A stretch of DNA of 64,000 bases from Geodermatophilus dictyosporus (GTDB lineage Bacteria > Actinomycetota > Actinomycetes > Mycobacteriales > Geodermatophilaceae), in contig NZ_FOWQ01000003.1 of the NCBI RefSeq assembly GCF_900115505.1, positions 62,001 through 126,000 of the forward strand, read 5' to 3'. A program made the position numbers and the translations under genes. Below, piece by piece: positions 21,580-30,015 of the stretch. How positions within the stretch are numbered: position 1 is the stretch's first letter; the number at the start of each line of letters is the position of its first letter. The notes under the pieces were generated by a model. That model was not told the DNA's origin. It was given only the letters and a program-made list of their open reading frames with translations, and made no database searches.

Positions 21580-22440
21580 TCAGGCGAGGCCGCGGACGGT
21601 CCGCGCCGGCGGGCGGTCGCCCCGGATGGAGGCGACCATGTCCAGTGTCTGGCGGGTCGCGGCGACGTCGTGCGCGCGGAACACCCGGGCGCCCAGCCAC
21701 GCGCTGACCGCCGTCGCCGCGAGCGTGCCGCTCAGCCGCTCGTCGAGCACTACGTCGAGGGTCTCGCCGACGAAGTCCTTGTTCGACAGCGCCACCAGCA
21801 CCGGCCAGCCGGTGGCGACCAGCTCGTCGAGCCGCCGGGTGGCCTCCAGCGAGTGCCGGGTGTTCTTGCCGAAGTCGTGGCCCGGGTCGACCAGCACCCG
21901 GTCGCGGTCCACGCCCGCGGCGACCGCGGCCTCGGCCAGCGCCGTCGTCCGGGCGACGACGTCGGCGACCACGTCGTCGTAGCGCACGCGGTGCGGCCGG
22001 GTCCGCGGCGGCAGCCCGCCAGCGTGCGTGCACACGATCCCCGCGCCGGCCGCGGCGGCGACGGCGGCCAGCTCCGGGTCGACCCCGCCCCACGCGTCGT
22101 TGACGACGTCGGCGCCGGCGGCCAGCACCTCGCGCGCCACCTCGGCCCGCCACGTGTCGATGGAGATCGGCAGCTGCGGGTGAGCGGCGCGGATCGCGGC
22201 CACCAGGTCCACGGTCCGGCGGATCTCCTCGGCGGCGTCGACCTCCTCGCCCGGCGCGGCCTTGACCCCGCCGACGTCGACCACGTCGGCCCCCTCCGCC
22301 ACGACCCGGTCCACCCGCTCGACGGCGGCGGCCAGCTCGTAGGTGGCGCCGCGGTCGTAGAACGAGTCCGGCGTGCGGTTGACGATCGCCATGACGACCA
22401 GTGCGCCGTCGGGGACGTCGAGCCGGCCCAGTCGCAGCAC
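21580..22440 (-). CDS. folP2: FolP2-type dihydropteroate synthase-like protein
   Basis: This 286-residue TIM-barrel of the pterin-binding family carries the DHPS signature MAIVNRTPDSFYDRG. The second signature, normally DIGGESTRPG, reads DVGGVKAAPG, and the C-terminus is RPPARTVRGLA. Both features match mycobacterial FolP2 (Rv1207) rather than the true DHPS FolP1. FolP2 of mycobacteria has been reported not to replace DHPS activity, so a folate role should not be assumed. The GTG start at 22440 has GGAGG at 5 nt spacing. It is divergent from a MaoC gene across 69 bp. Confidence 0.87.
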   Translation of the reverse strand: MLRLGRLDVPDGALVVMAIVNRTPDSFYDRGATYELAAAVERVDRVVAEGADVVDVGGVKAAPGEEVDAAEEIRRTVDLVAAIRAAHPQLPISIDTWRAEVAREVLAAGADVVNDAWGGVDPELAAVAAAAGAGIVCTHAGGLPPRTRPHRVRYDDVVADVVARTTALAEAAVAAGVDRDRVLVDPGHDFGKNTRHSLEATRRLDELVATGWPVLVALSNKDFVGETLDVVLDERLSGTLAATAVSAWLGARVFRAHDVAATRQTLDMVASIRGDRPPARTVRGLA

Positions 22441-22509
22441 CCGTTCCTCCGTCCCCGCAGCCGGTGTGGTGGAGTCAGCCAACCAGACCACCGTGAGGGA
22501 GGACGTGCG

Positions 22510-22971
22510 ATGGCGCAGACCACCGTGGACGGCGTCGAGGGCGTGCAGGGGCTCGTCGGGCAGCACCTGGGCCACAGCGACTGGGTGGAGGTCACCCAGC
22601 AGCAGGTCGACCGGTTCGCCGAGGCGACCGGTGACCACCAGTGGATCCACGTCGACCCGGAGCGGGCGAAGCGGGAGAGCCCGTTCGGCGGCCCGATCGC
22701 CCACGGCTACCTGACGCTGTCGCTCATCCCCGCGCTGCTGCCGCAGATCATCGACATCACCGGCTTCCGCATGGGCGTCAACTACGGCACGGAGAAGGTG
22801 CGCTTCCCCTCCCCGGTGCCGGTGGGCAGCCGCGTGCGCGCCGGCGCCGCGCTCGCCTCCGCGACGCCCTTCGACGGCGGGATCACGATGAACATCGACG
22901 TCACCGTCGAGGTCGAGGGCGGGTCCAAGCCGGCGATGGTCGCCACCGTCGTCTACCGCCGCTACCTCTGA
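22510..22971 (+). CDS. MaoC-family (R)-specific enoyl-CoA hydratase
   Basis: This 153-residue hot-dog hydratase carries the MaoC catalytic signature FAEATGDHQWIHVDPERA, in which Asp and His act on the enoyl thioester. The substrate-loop text FGGPIAHGYLTLSL follows. It is a single-domain member of the Rv0130-like family. A close paralogue occurs at 60439-60897 with nearly the same motifs, so the window holds two. The ATG has GGGAGG upstream. It is divergent from folP2 and ends at a perfect 16-bp hairpin. Confidence 0.93.
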   Translation: MAQTTVDGVEGVQGLVGQHLGHSDWVEVTQQQVDRFAEATGDHQWIHVDPERAKRESPFGGPIAHGYLTLSLIPALLPQIIDITGFRMGVNYGTEKVRFPSPVPVGSRVRAGAALASATPFDGGITMNIDVTVEVEGGSKPAMVATVVYRRYL

Positions 22972-22974
22972 GGC

Positions 22975-23019
22975 GGGCACTCCCGCGGACCTGCCCGGGG
23001 CACGTCCGCGGGAGTGCCC
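22975..23019. terminator. Bidirectional terminator between convergent genes
   Basis: A perfect 16-bp stem, GGGCACTCCCGCGGAC and its complement, with a 13-nt loop, fills the gap between the convergent MaoC and hydrolase genes. It shares the core GCACTCCCGCGG with the palindrome at 40726-40747. Confidence 0.85.
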
Positions 23020-23020
23020 G

Positions 23021-24277
23021 TCAGGCGACGATCGCCTGGTTGACGAGGGCGCGCAGGTAGGCGCGGATCGGCAGGGTCGACGACGGCAGCAGCTGCGTGA
23101 AGAACGTGACGACGACGTCCTCCACCGGGTCGACGTAGAACGCCGTGGACGCCGCCCCGCCCCAGCTGTAGTCGCCCACGCTGGCCACGCCGCCGTAGCG
23201 CACCGGGTCGATCACCATCGAGAAGCCCAGGCCGAAGCCCACCCCGCGCAGCGGCGTCTCGGCGAACAGCGGCCGGCCGAAGGTCTCCAGGTCCGCGCCG
23301 CCGGGCAGGTGGTTGCGGGTCATGTGCGCGATCGTGCGGGGGCCGAGCAGCCGGCCGCCGTCGAACGACCCGCCGCGGCGGAGCATCTCGGCGAAGCGCA
23401 CGTAGTCGGCGGCGGTGCCCACCAGCCCGCCGCCGCCGGAGAGGAACGCCGGCTTCGACAGCGCCGCGGCGCCCATGGTGTCCAGCGGCGCGAACCCGGT
23501 GGCCGCCCCGCCGGGCTGCCCGGGGACGGCGGCGTAGAGGCGGGCCAGCGAGGCGGGGTCGTCGTCCTCGCGCAGGCCGAAGGAGGTGCCGGTCATGCCG
23601 AGGGGACCGAAGACCCGCTCCTGGAAGAACACGTCGAGGGTCTGCCCGGACACCACCTCGACCAGCCGGCCGAGGACGTCGGTGGAGACGCCGTAGTTCC
23701 ACTCCGAGCCGGGCTGGAAGACCAGCGGCACCGACGCCCACTGCCGGCACACCTCGGCGGAGTCGGCGCCGGGCGGGGTGCCCCACTCGTGGCCCATCGC
23801 GCGGTACACGGCGTCGACCGGGTGGGCGTGGTGGAAGCCGTAGGTCAGACCCGAGGTGTGGGTGAGCAGGTGCCGGATCCGGATCGGCTCGACCTGCGGC
23901 TGGGTGACCGGCTTCTGCGCCGAGCCCGCGACGTAGACCCGCGTCTCGGCGAACTCGGGCAGCCACCTGGCGATCGGGTCGGTGAGCTCGAAGGCGCCCT
24001 CCTCGTACAGCATCATCGCCGCCACCGAGGTCACCGGCTTGGTCATCGAGAAGATCCGCCAGCGGGTGTCCTCCTCCACCGGCAGGCCGCTCTCGACGTC
24101 GCGCATCCCGGCACGGCCCACGTGCGCCAGCCGTCCCCTGCGGGACACCGTGACGAGGAAGCCGGGCAGCTGCCCGTCGTCCACCCAGCGGGCCAGCCGC
24201 CGGTCGAGGCGCTGGAGCCGGGCGGGGTCGAGCCCCACCTCGGCCGGGTCGGTGTCCAGGGCCAGTCCGCTGCTCAC
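23021..24277 (-). CDS. Serine hydrolase, beta-lactamase/PBP-fold (class C type)
   Basis: This 418-residue protein has the catalytic SxxK motif as SMTK (Ser77-Lys80), and a tyrosine motif in WNYGVSTDVLGRLVE. An HLLTHTSGLTYG region is typical of esterase EstB-like and LACTB-like members. No signal peptide is seen, so it is likely a cytoplasmic esterase or peptidase rather than a secreted antibiotic-resistance enzyme. The GTG start at 24277 has GGAGG upstream. It is preceded by a large 15-bp stem structure and followed by the shared terminator. Confidence 0.92.
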   Translation of the reverse strand: MSSGLALDTDPAEVGLDPARLQRLDRRLARWVDDGQLPGFLVTVSRRGRLAHVGRAGMRDVESGLPVEEDTRWRIFSMTKPVTSVAAMMLYEEGAFELTDPIARWLPEFAETRVYVAGSAQKPVTQPQVEPIRIRHLLTHTSGLTYGFHHAHPVDAVYRAMGHEWGTPPGADSAEVCRQWASVPLVFQPGSEWNYGVSTDVLGRLVEVVSGQTLDVFFQERVFGPLGMTGTSFGLREDDDPASLARLYAAVPGQPGGAATGFAPLDTMGAAALSKPAFLSGGGGLVGTAADYVRFAEMLRRGGSFDGGRLLGPRTIAHMTRNHLPGGADLETFGRPLFAETPLRGVGFGLGFSMVIDPVRYGGVASVGDYSWGGAASTAFYVDPVEDVVVTFFTQLLPSSTLPIRAYLRALVNQAIVA

Positions 24278-24308
24278 GCGCTCCTCCGTCCTGCGCCGTC
24301 CGCCCGTC

Positions 24309-24377
24309 GGGCGGCGCCTGCCCGGGCATCCTCACCCACGCGGAGGTGGGCGCGGTCACAGGGGGCAGGCGCCGCCC
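24309..24377 (-). terminator. Long nested hairpin between HU and hydrolase genes
   Basis: Outer arms 24309-24323 and 24363-24377 form a perfect 15-bp stem (core GGCGGCGCCTGCCC). The loop holds an inner CCCAC/GTGGG stem. It lies just past the HU stop, so it most likely terminates HU transcription. It could also form a structured leader for the hydrolase gene. Confidence 0.65.
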
Positions 24378-24390
24378 CGGCGGCGGGAGG

Positions 24391-24675
24391 TCACACCGGG
24401 ACGTTGCCGGCGGCCTTCTTCAGGTTCGAGCCGGCGGTCACCTTCACCGTGTTGGCGGCGGGGATGTCGATCGACTCGCCGGTCTGCGGGTTGCGGCCGG
24501 TGCGCGCCGAGCGCTGGGTCCGCTCGACGGTCAGCAGGCCGGAGACGGCGACCTTCTCGCCGCGGGTGATCGCCTCGACGAGCTCCTCCTGGAGGCCGTT
24601 GAGGACGGCGTCCACGGTGGAGCTCGGCACGTCGGCGCGCTTGGCGATGGCGGAGACGAGTTCGGCCTTGTTCAC
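24391..24675 (-). CDS. hup: HU-family nucleoid DNA-binding protein
   Basis: This 94-residue protein has the HU/IHF core: an MNKAELVSAIAKRA start, the GEKVAVSGLLTV saddle strands, and the DNA-binding arm RTGRNPQTGESIDIPA followed by VKVTAGSNLKKA. It lacks the long Lys/Ala-rich tail of mycobacterial HupB and is therefore the short, eubacterial-type HU. The GTG start at 24675 has GAGAGGA upstream. The 292 bp upstream to the next gene are non-coding, which fits a strong, well-regulated promoter, and contain one copy of a dispersed repeat. Confidence 0.95.
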   Translation of the reverse strand: MNKAELVSAIAKRADVPSSTVDAVLNGLQEELVEAITRGEKVAVSGLLTVERTQRSARTGRNPQTGESIDIPAANTVKVTAGSNLKKAAGNVPV

Positions 24676-24900
24676 GGGGATCCTCTCGTGGTGTCGCGAC
24701 CGCGCGGTCTCGGCGGGCCGCGTCCGGTGTGCCGCCGCGCTGCGCGACGGCCGCCCCGGGCGGGCGCCCGGGGGGACGGACCGGTGCCCTTCGGGGCGGT
24801 CCGGCCCGGGGCACCGTGTCACGTCCGCGGGGGATCTGGCCAGTCCAGGGCGTCGTCGCCACCCGGCCGGGCACCCGGCGCACCCGCCGGCCCGGCCCTC

Positions 24901-24951
24901 CTGCAGGGCCCGTCGCGAGCTCGCGAGCGGCGGGGGGCAGGAGGGTCCTTC
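24901..24951. repeat. Dispersed intergenic repeat, copy A
   Basis: This 51-nt element has a central palindrome CGCGAGCTCGCG and ends GGGTCCTTC. It matches copy B (59828-59878) at roughly 40 of 51 positions by eye. The -10 box of the aldo/keto reductase gene begins four bases after it. Confidence 0.6.
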
Positions 24952-24954
24952 ACC

Positions 24955-24960
24955 TAGCGT
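24955..24960 (+). promoter_or_regulatory. -10 box of leaderless aldo/keto reductase gene
   Basis: TAGCGT, 7 nt, then the GTG at 24968. Confidence 0.6.
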
Positions 24961-24967
24961 GGGCCGC

Positions 24968-25891
24968 GTGCCGCAGCTCCCCGGGACCGACCTGACCGTC
25001 AGCGACCTGTGCCTCGGCGGCAACGTCTTCGGCTGGACCGCCGACGAGGCGACGTCGCACGCCGTCCTCGACCGGTTCGTCGACGCCGTCCCCGGCACGC
25101 AGCGCCCGTTCGTCGACACCGCCGAGATGTACGGCGACGGCCGCTCCGAGCAGATCCTCGGCGGCTGGATGGCCGGGCGCGGCCTGCGCGACCGGGTGGT
25201 GGTGGCCACGAAGGCCTCCCCCCAGCAGAAGGCGCACCCGCTGGCGGCCGGCGAGATCCGCGAGGCCGCCGAGCGCTCCCTGCGCAACCTGCGGACCGAC
25301 CGCATCGACCTCTACTACGCGCACTACGACGACGGGTCGACGCCGCTGGAGGAGACGCTCACCGCCTTCGACGAGCTGGTGCGCGCGGGCAAGGTGCTGC
25401 ACGTCGCGGCGTCGAACTACTCGCCGCAGCGGCTCACCGAGGCGCTCGAGACCTCCGAGCGGCTGGGCCTGACCCGCTACGTGGCCCTGCAGCCGCACTA
25501 CAACCTGGTGGAGCGGGCGGTCTACGAGGACGGGCTGCGCGACGTCGTCGCCGACCACGGACTGGGCTGCCTGCCCTACTTCGCGCTGGCCAAGGGCTTC
25601 CTGACCGGCAAGTACCGGGCCGGCGAGCGCGTCGACTCCCCGCGCGCCCGGGGTGCGGCCGCCTACGTCGGCGAGCGCGGCGACCGGGTGCTGGCGGCGC
25701 TCTCGGAGGTGGCCTCCGCGCACGGCGTGACACCGGCCGCGGTGGCGCTGCGCTGGCTGGCCGACCGGCCGACCGTCACCGCCCCCATCGCCAGCGGCCG
25801 CGACGTCGACCAGCTCGCCGACCTGCTGCCGATGCAGGACCTGGTCCTCACCGACGACGAGCACGCCGCCCTGACGGCCGCCAGCGCCTGA
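24968..25891 (+). CDS. Aldo/keto reductase
   Basis: This is a 307-residue (alpha/beta)8 NADPH-dependent oxidoreductase. The catalytic tetrad is visible as Asp and Tyr in DTAEMYGDGRSE, Lys in VVVATKAS, and His in YYAHYDDG. The substrate and cofactor regions (ASNYSPQRL, ALQPHYNLVER, RWLADRPTVTAPIASGR) match the YdjG/Tas-like AKR branch. It probably reduces aldehydes or ketones; the substrate is unknown. The GTG start is set by the TAGCGT box at leaderless spacing. It converges on the EAL gene with a 12 bp gap. Confidence 0.93.
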   Translation: MPQLPGTDLTVSDLCLGGNVFGWTADEATSHAVLDRFVDAVPGTQRPFVDTAEMYGDGRSEQILGGWMAGRGLRDRVVVATKASPQQKAHPLAAGEIREAAERSLRNLRTDRIDLYYAHYDDGSTPLEETLTAFDELVRAGKVLHVAASNYSPQRLTEALETSERLGLTRYVALQPHYNLVERAVYEDGLRDVVADHGLGCLPYFALAKGFLTGKYRAGERVDSPRARGAAAYVGERGDRVLAALSEVASAHGVTPAAVALRWLADRPTVTAPIASGRDVDQLADLLPMQDLVLTDDEHAALTAASA

Positions 25892-25903
25892 CGAGGGCCT
25901 CCT

Positions 25904-26998
25904 TCAGCGGGCGGCGGCGGCCGAGGCGAGGTCCTCGACCCGCACCAGCCCGAGCACCGCGCCGGCGGTGTCGGTGCAGACGACGGGGTCGAAGCGCTGG
26001 GCGGGGGGCCGGGTCAGCGCCCGGTGCAGGGTCTCGGGGACGCCGTCGCCGCGGTGCGCCCGCAGCGACACCGCGGCGGTGTGCACGGCGCCGGTGCGCG
26101 GGTCGGCCAGCCGCAACGCCAGCGGCGCACCCGACGGGTCGACCAGGACCACCGGCGGCACGCCCGGCGTCGGCTCGGTCGCCTCCACCTGGCGCACCGG
26201 GCGCAGCAGGCCCGCGACGGTGTCGGCCACCCCGGAGCGCGCGGTCTGCGCCCGCACCAGCGCGGCCACCTCGGGGTGCAGCGGCGTGAAGCCGGACGCC
26301 GGGCGCCCGAGCAGCCAGCCCTGCGCCAGCGGGAGGCCCAGGCGGCAGACGGCGGCCAGCTCACCGCGGGTCTCGACGCCCTGCGCGAGCAGCCAGGAGT
26401 CGGTCCGGCCGGTCAGTCCGGAGAGCACCTCGGCGATGGCCTGGCGCACCGGGTCGGCGTCGAGCCCGGCGACCAGCGACCGGTCCAGCGCCACGAGGTT
26501 CGGCCGCAGGGCGGCGATCCGGCCCAGTCCCGACCAGCCGCCGCCGGTGTCGTCGAGGGCCACCAGGGCGCCGCGGGCCCGCAGCGCGGCCACCTGCACG
26601 CGCACCGCTGCGGGGTCGGCCACCACCTCGTGCCCGGTCAGGCCCAGGACGACGCCGCGCAGGTCCGGCCGCCCGGCCAGCACCGCCTGCACCGGCCGGC
26701 TGCCGAGCAGGTGCGGCGCGACGTTGACGACGAGGAAGGTGTCGTGGGGCAGCCGGTCGACCGCGGCCAGCGCCCGGTGCAGCGCGAGGGCCTGCAGCTC
26801 GGCGGCCACCCCGGCGTCGGCGGCCGCGGCGAACCAGACCTCGGGCCCGGCGGTGCCCGGGAAGCGGGACAGCGCCTCGTACCCGGCCACGCGGGCGCGC
26901 GCGAGGTCGACGATCGGCTGGAAGACGATGCCCAGGTCGGCGGGGTCGGCCAGCAGCGGCCGGCAGTCCGGCAGGCGCGAGGTGAGGGTGCCCGGCAT
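25904..26998 (-). CDS. EAL-CBS protein with degenerate EAL active site
   Basis: This 364-residue protein has an EAL domain at about residues 15-245 and a C-terminal CBS-like region to the end (for example FDPVVCTDTAGAVLGLVRVE). The leading motif is YEALSRFPG, so the first metal ligand is kept. Other catalytic positions have changed. DDFG reads DDTGGG, the KID strand reads VALDRS with no lysine at the usual place, and AEGVE reads AQGVET, so the glutamate base or ligand is Gln. I infer a c-di-GMP binder without phosphodiesterase activity. It is divergent from a multi-sensor phosphatase gene across 164 bp and may share its regulation. Confidence 0.87.
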   Translation of the reverse strand: MPGTLTSRLPDCRPLLADPADLGIVFQPIVDLARARVAGYEALSRFPGTAGPEVWFAAAADAGVAAELQALALHRALAAVDRLPHDTFLVVNVAPHLLGSRPVQAVLAGRPDLRGVVLGLTGHEVVADPAAVRVQVAALRARGALVALDDTGGGWSGLGRIAALRPNLVALDRSLVAGLDADPVRQAIAEVLSGLTGRTDSWLLAQGVETRGELAAVCRLGLPLAQGWLLGRPASGFTPLHPEVAALVRAQTARSGVADTVAGLLRPVRQVEATEPTPGVPPVVLVDPSGAPLALRLADPRTGAVHTAAVSLRAHRGDGVPETLHRALTRPPAQRFDPVVCTDTAGAVLGLVRVEDLASAAAAR

Positions 26999-27162
26999 GC
27001 TCCGGGTGGTCGTCGACCCCGGCGTCGCGCTTGACGAGGCGGGGGCGGAGGATCACCCGGTCGGGGGACCACGCCACCGGACGCACTCGTCCGTATCCCG
27101 GGCGCCGCGTGGCACCATGATCCGCTGCGGCCGCCCGGGCCGCGCGTGCACGAGGAGGGGTC

Positions 27163-29898
27163 GTGTCCGTCCCCGTGCCGTTGCAGGGTCCCGGTCTGCT
27201 GCACGACGCCCACCGCGTCGCCGCGGCCCGCCGCCTGCTGGTCGAGGTGCCCGGCCCGGCGGCCTACGACCGGCTCTCCGGCCTGGCCGCCCGGCTGCTG
27301 GGCGCCGCCCACGCCAAGGTCACCCTGTTCACCGACCAGGACACCGTCGTCGGGGGCCACGGCCTGCCGCCCGGTGTCGTCGGCGGTCCGGCGCTGCTGA
27401 CCGGCGAGCTGTCCGCGCAGGTGGTCCGGGAGGGGCGGGTGCTGGTCGTGCCGGACGGCCGCACCGACGAGCGCGTGGCGCAGTTCCCGGCCGTCACGTC
27501 CGGTGCAGTCGTCTCCTACCTCGGCGCGCCCCTGGTCTCGGCGTCGGGCCGGGTGGTCGGCGCGCTCGCCGTCTACGACACCACCCCCCGGGCGTGGCAC
27601 GACGACGACGCCGCCCTGCTCGAGCACCTGGCCTCCTCGGTGGTCGCCGAGCTGGAGCTGTCGGCGGCCCGCTCGGCGATCGGTGCCTCGCTGGCCCGCC
27701 TCGACGTCGCCCTGGAGGCCAGCGAGGTCGGCATCTGGGAGCACGACCGGCGCAGCGGCGTGGTGTCGTGGGACGAGCGCTGCGCGGCGGTGCACGGCCT
27801 CGAGGGCGCCCAGGAGTTCACCGACGTCGACCAGTTGCTCGCCGAGCGGATCCACCCCGACGACCACGCCGCCGTCCGGGAGGCGATGGCCGAGGCGTTC
27901 ACCGGGTCGGGCGAGTACGTCGTGGAGTGCCGGGCGCTGCACGCCACCGGCGGGGTCCGCTGGACGGTGTCGCGCGGGCGGGTGGTGCGCGACGTCCACG
28001 GTGAGGCGGTGCGGGTGCTCGGCACCGTCGTCGACGTCACGGAGGCCCGCGAGCAGGCCGACCGCCGGATGGCCGCGGTGCAGCGCGCGGCGGCGGTGGC
28101 CGAGGTGGCCGCGGAGCTCGCCAACGCGACGGCGCTGTCCCAGCTGGCCGAGATCGCGCTGCGCGGCGCGCGGGTGCTGGGCGCGTCGTCGAGCGCGCTG
28201 GCCGCCTTCGACCGCGACGGCACCCTGCGGCTGCACCTCGGGCAGCAGCTGGCCGACACCGTGGCCGCGGCCGCCGCCGAGGCCGACGTCGAGGTGGACC
28301 TGACCGAGCGGGGCGTCGTCGTCGAGCTCGACGACGAGCTGCCCACCCAGTACGCGGCCCACCACGGCGAGCGGTTCCTGTTCGCCGACCTCGACGAGGC
28401 GGTCGCGCGCTTCCCGCGGATGGCCGAGGTCGGCCCGGCGCTGGGCGTGCGTGCGATGGCCGCGCTCCCGCTGCGCGTCGAGGGCCGGCTGCTGGGCAGC
28501 TTCGTCGTCGTCTGGGACACCGGCCACGCCTTCGCCGACACCGACGCCGAGCTGCTCGACGCGCTCACCGCGCAGATCGCCACCAGCGTCTCCCGCATGC
28601 GCTCCCGCGCCGAGCGGGCCGCGGCCGAGGCCGAGCTGCTGGCGGCCAACCGGCGGCTGCAGCTGCTCGCCGAGGCCGGGCAGGTGCTCTCGGGCAGCCT
28701 CGACATCACCGAGCAGCTCGACCGCCTCGCCGACCTGGTCGTGCCCGCGCTGGCCGACTGGTGCTGGATCGTCGTCACCGAGGAGCAGGGCCGGCTGCAG
28801 GAGGTGGCCTGGTCGCACCGCGACCCGGCCCGCCGCGAGGACGTCGCCACCTACGTGCGGGCGATGGTGCCCGGGATGAGCGACGAGCACGCCGCCCGCG
28901 TGGTGACCCGTACCGGCCGGCCGCTGGTCGTGCCCGACCTGGACCCCGAGCGGATCGCCCGCTCGCTGCCCGACCTCGCCGACCGGGAGACCCTGCTGCG
29001 GCTGGAGCCGCGGTCGGCGCTGATCGTGCCGCTGGTCGCCCGCGGGCACGTCATCGGCGCCCTGGGCACGGCCAACGGCGGCGAGCGCGGCCCGCACACC
29101 CCCGAGGAGCTGGAGACGGCGCTCGAGGTGGGCCGCCGCGCCGGGCTGGCGCTGCAGTCGGCCCGCCTGTACGCCCAGCAGCGCGACCTGGCCGAGGTGC
29201 TCCAGCACAGCATGCTGACCGCGCCGCCCCGGCCCCCGGGCTGCGAGATCGTCGTCCGCTACCGCCCGGCGTCCGAGGGCGCCGAGATCGGCGGCGACTG
29301 GTACGACGCCTTCGTCGAGGCCGGCGGGCACACGGTCCTGGCCATCGGCGACGTCGTCGGCCACGACCGGCACGCCGCCGCCACCATGGGTCAGCTGCGG
29401 GGGCTGCTGCGCGGCATCGCCTACGCCGGCGACCCCTCCCCGGCCGAGGCGCTCACCCGGCTGGACCGGGCGGCGGTGGGGCTGGACCTGGGGGCCATGG
29501 CGACGGCCGTCGTCGCGCGGCTCGAGCGGCACCCCGGGCAGCCGGCGCTGCTGCGCTGGTCGAGCGCCGGGCACCCGCCCCCGGTGGTCGTCGACCCCGA
29601 CGGCGGCGTCCGCCCGCTCGATCCCGGCCACGCCGACCTGCTCCTCGGTGTCGACCCCGACCGGCCGCGCACCGACTGCACCTCCGTCCTGCCGGTGGGC
29701 AGCACGGTGCTGCTGCACACCGACGGGCTGGTCGAGCGGCGCGACCGCGACCTCGACGCGGGCAGCGCCGAGCTGGTCGCGGTGCTGCACGACGCGGCCG
29801 GCCTGCCGCTGGAGGAGCTGTGCGACCGCGTGCTCGCGCGGCTGTTCCTGCCCGACGCCGAGGACGACGTCGCGCTGCTCGCCGTCCGGGTGCTCTGA
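27163..29898 (+). CDS. GAF/PAS/SpoIIE multi-sensor PP2C phosphatase
   Basis: This 911-residue protein has no membrane segment. In order there are a GAF domain (about 25-160), a PAS domain (about 180-295, with RIHPDDHAAVREAM and GTVVDVTEAREQ), two further GAF domains (about 320-480 and 510-665), and a SpoIIE/RsbU-type PP2C phosphatase (about 680-911). The phosphatase metal ligands are in GGDWYDAF, IGDVVGHD, HTDGLVERRD and EDDVALLAV. Such proteins dephosphorylate anti-sigma factor antagonists and so release a stress sigma factor. No anti-sigma kinase domain or partner gene is visible here. GTG has GAGGAGG upstream. The gene ends at a hairpin. Confidence 0.93.
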   Translation: MSVPVPLQGPGLLHDAHRVAAARRLLVEVPGPAAYDRLSGLAARLLGAAHAKVTLFTDQDTVVGGHGLPPGVVGGPALLTGELSAQVVREGRVLVVPDGRTDERVAQFPAVTSGAVVSYLGAPLVSASGRVVGALAVYDTTPRAWHDDDAALLEHLASSVVAELELSAARSAIGASLARLDVALEASEVGIWEHDRRSGVVSWDERCAAVHGLEGAQEFTDVDQLLAERIHPDDHAAVREAMAEAFTGSGEYVVECRALHATGGVRWTVSRGRVVRDVHGEAVRVLGTVVDVTEAREQADRRMAAVQRAAAVAEVAAELANATALSQLAEIALRGARVLGASSSALAAFDRDGTLRLHLGQQLADTVAAAAAEADVEVDLTERGVVVELDDELPTQYAAHHGERFLFADLDEAVARFPRMAEVGPALGVRAMAALPLRVEGRLLGSFVVVWDTGHAFADTDAELLDALTAQIATSVSRMRSRAERAAAEAELLAANRRLQLLAEAGQVLSGSLDITEQLDRLADLVVPALADWCWIVVTEEQGRLQEVAWSHRDPARREDVATYVRAMVPGMSDEHAARVVTRTGRPLVVPDLDPERIARSLPDLADRETLLRLEPRSALIVPLVARGHVIGALGTANGGERGPHTPEELETALEVGRRAGLALQSARLYAQQRDLAEVLQHSMLTAPPRPPGCEIVVRYRPASEGAEIGGDWYDAFVEAGGHTVLAIGDVVGHDRHAAATMGQLRGLLRGIAYAGDPSPAEALTRLDRAAVGLDLGAMATAVVARLERHPGQPALLRWSSAGHPPPVVVDPDGGVRPLDPGHADLLLGVDPDRPRTDCTSVLPVGSTVLLHTDGLVERRDRDLDAGSAELVAVLHDAAGLPLEELCDRVLARLFLPDAEDDVALLAVRVL

Positions 29899-29901
29899 CA
29901 C

Positions 29902-29920
29902 CGCGGTCCTCCGGACCGCG
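29902..29920. terminator. Hairpin after SpoIIE phosphatase gene
   Basis: Stem CGCGGTCC/GGACCGCG with a 3-nt loop, directly after the stop. It lies between convergent genes and could serve both, although the distance to the next stop is about 100 bp. Confidence 0.6.
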
Positions 29921-30015
29921 CACCGCGACCTCCCGCACCGCAGCGCGTCCGACCTGACCGCCCACCGTCGGGGAGGACGCGCGACGATCGGGTCACCTGG
30001 TCGTCGCCAGCCTCC

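Noticed and set aside
26638..29901. 1087-codon minus-strand frame opposite the SpoIIE phosphatase
   Set aside because: Low-complexity translation (rich in Gly, Arg, Val, Gln) and no motif; the plus-strand gene explains the region.
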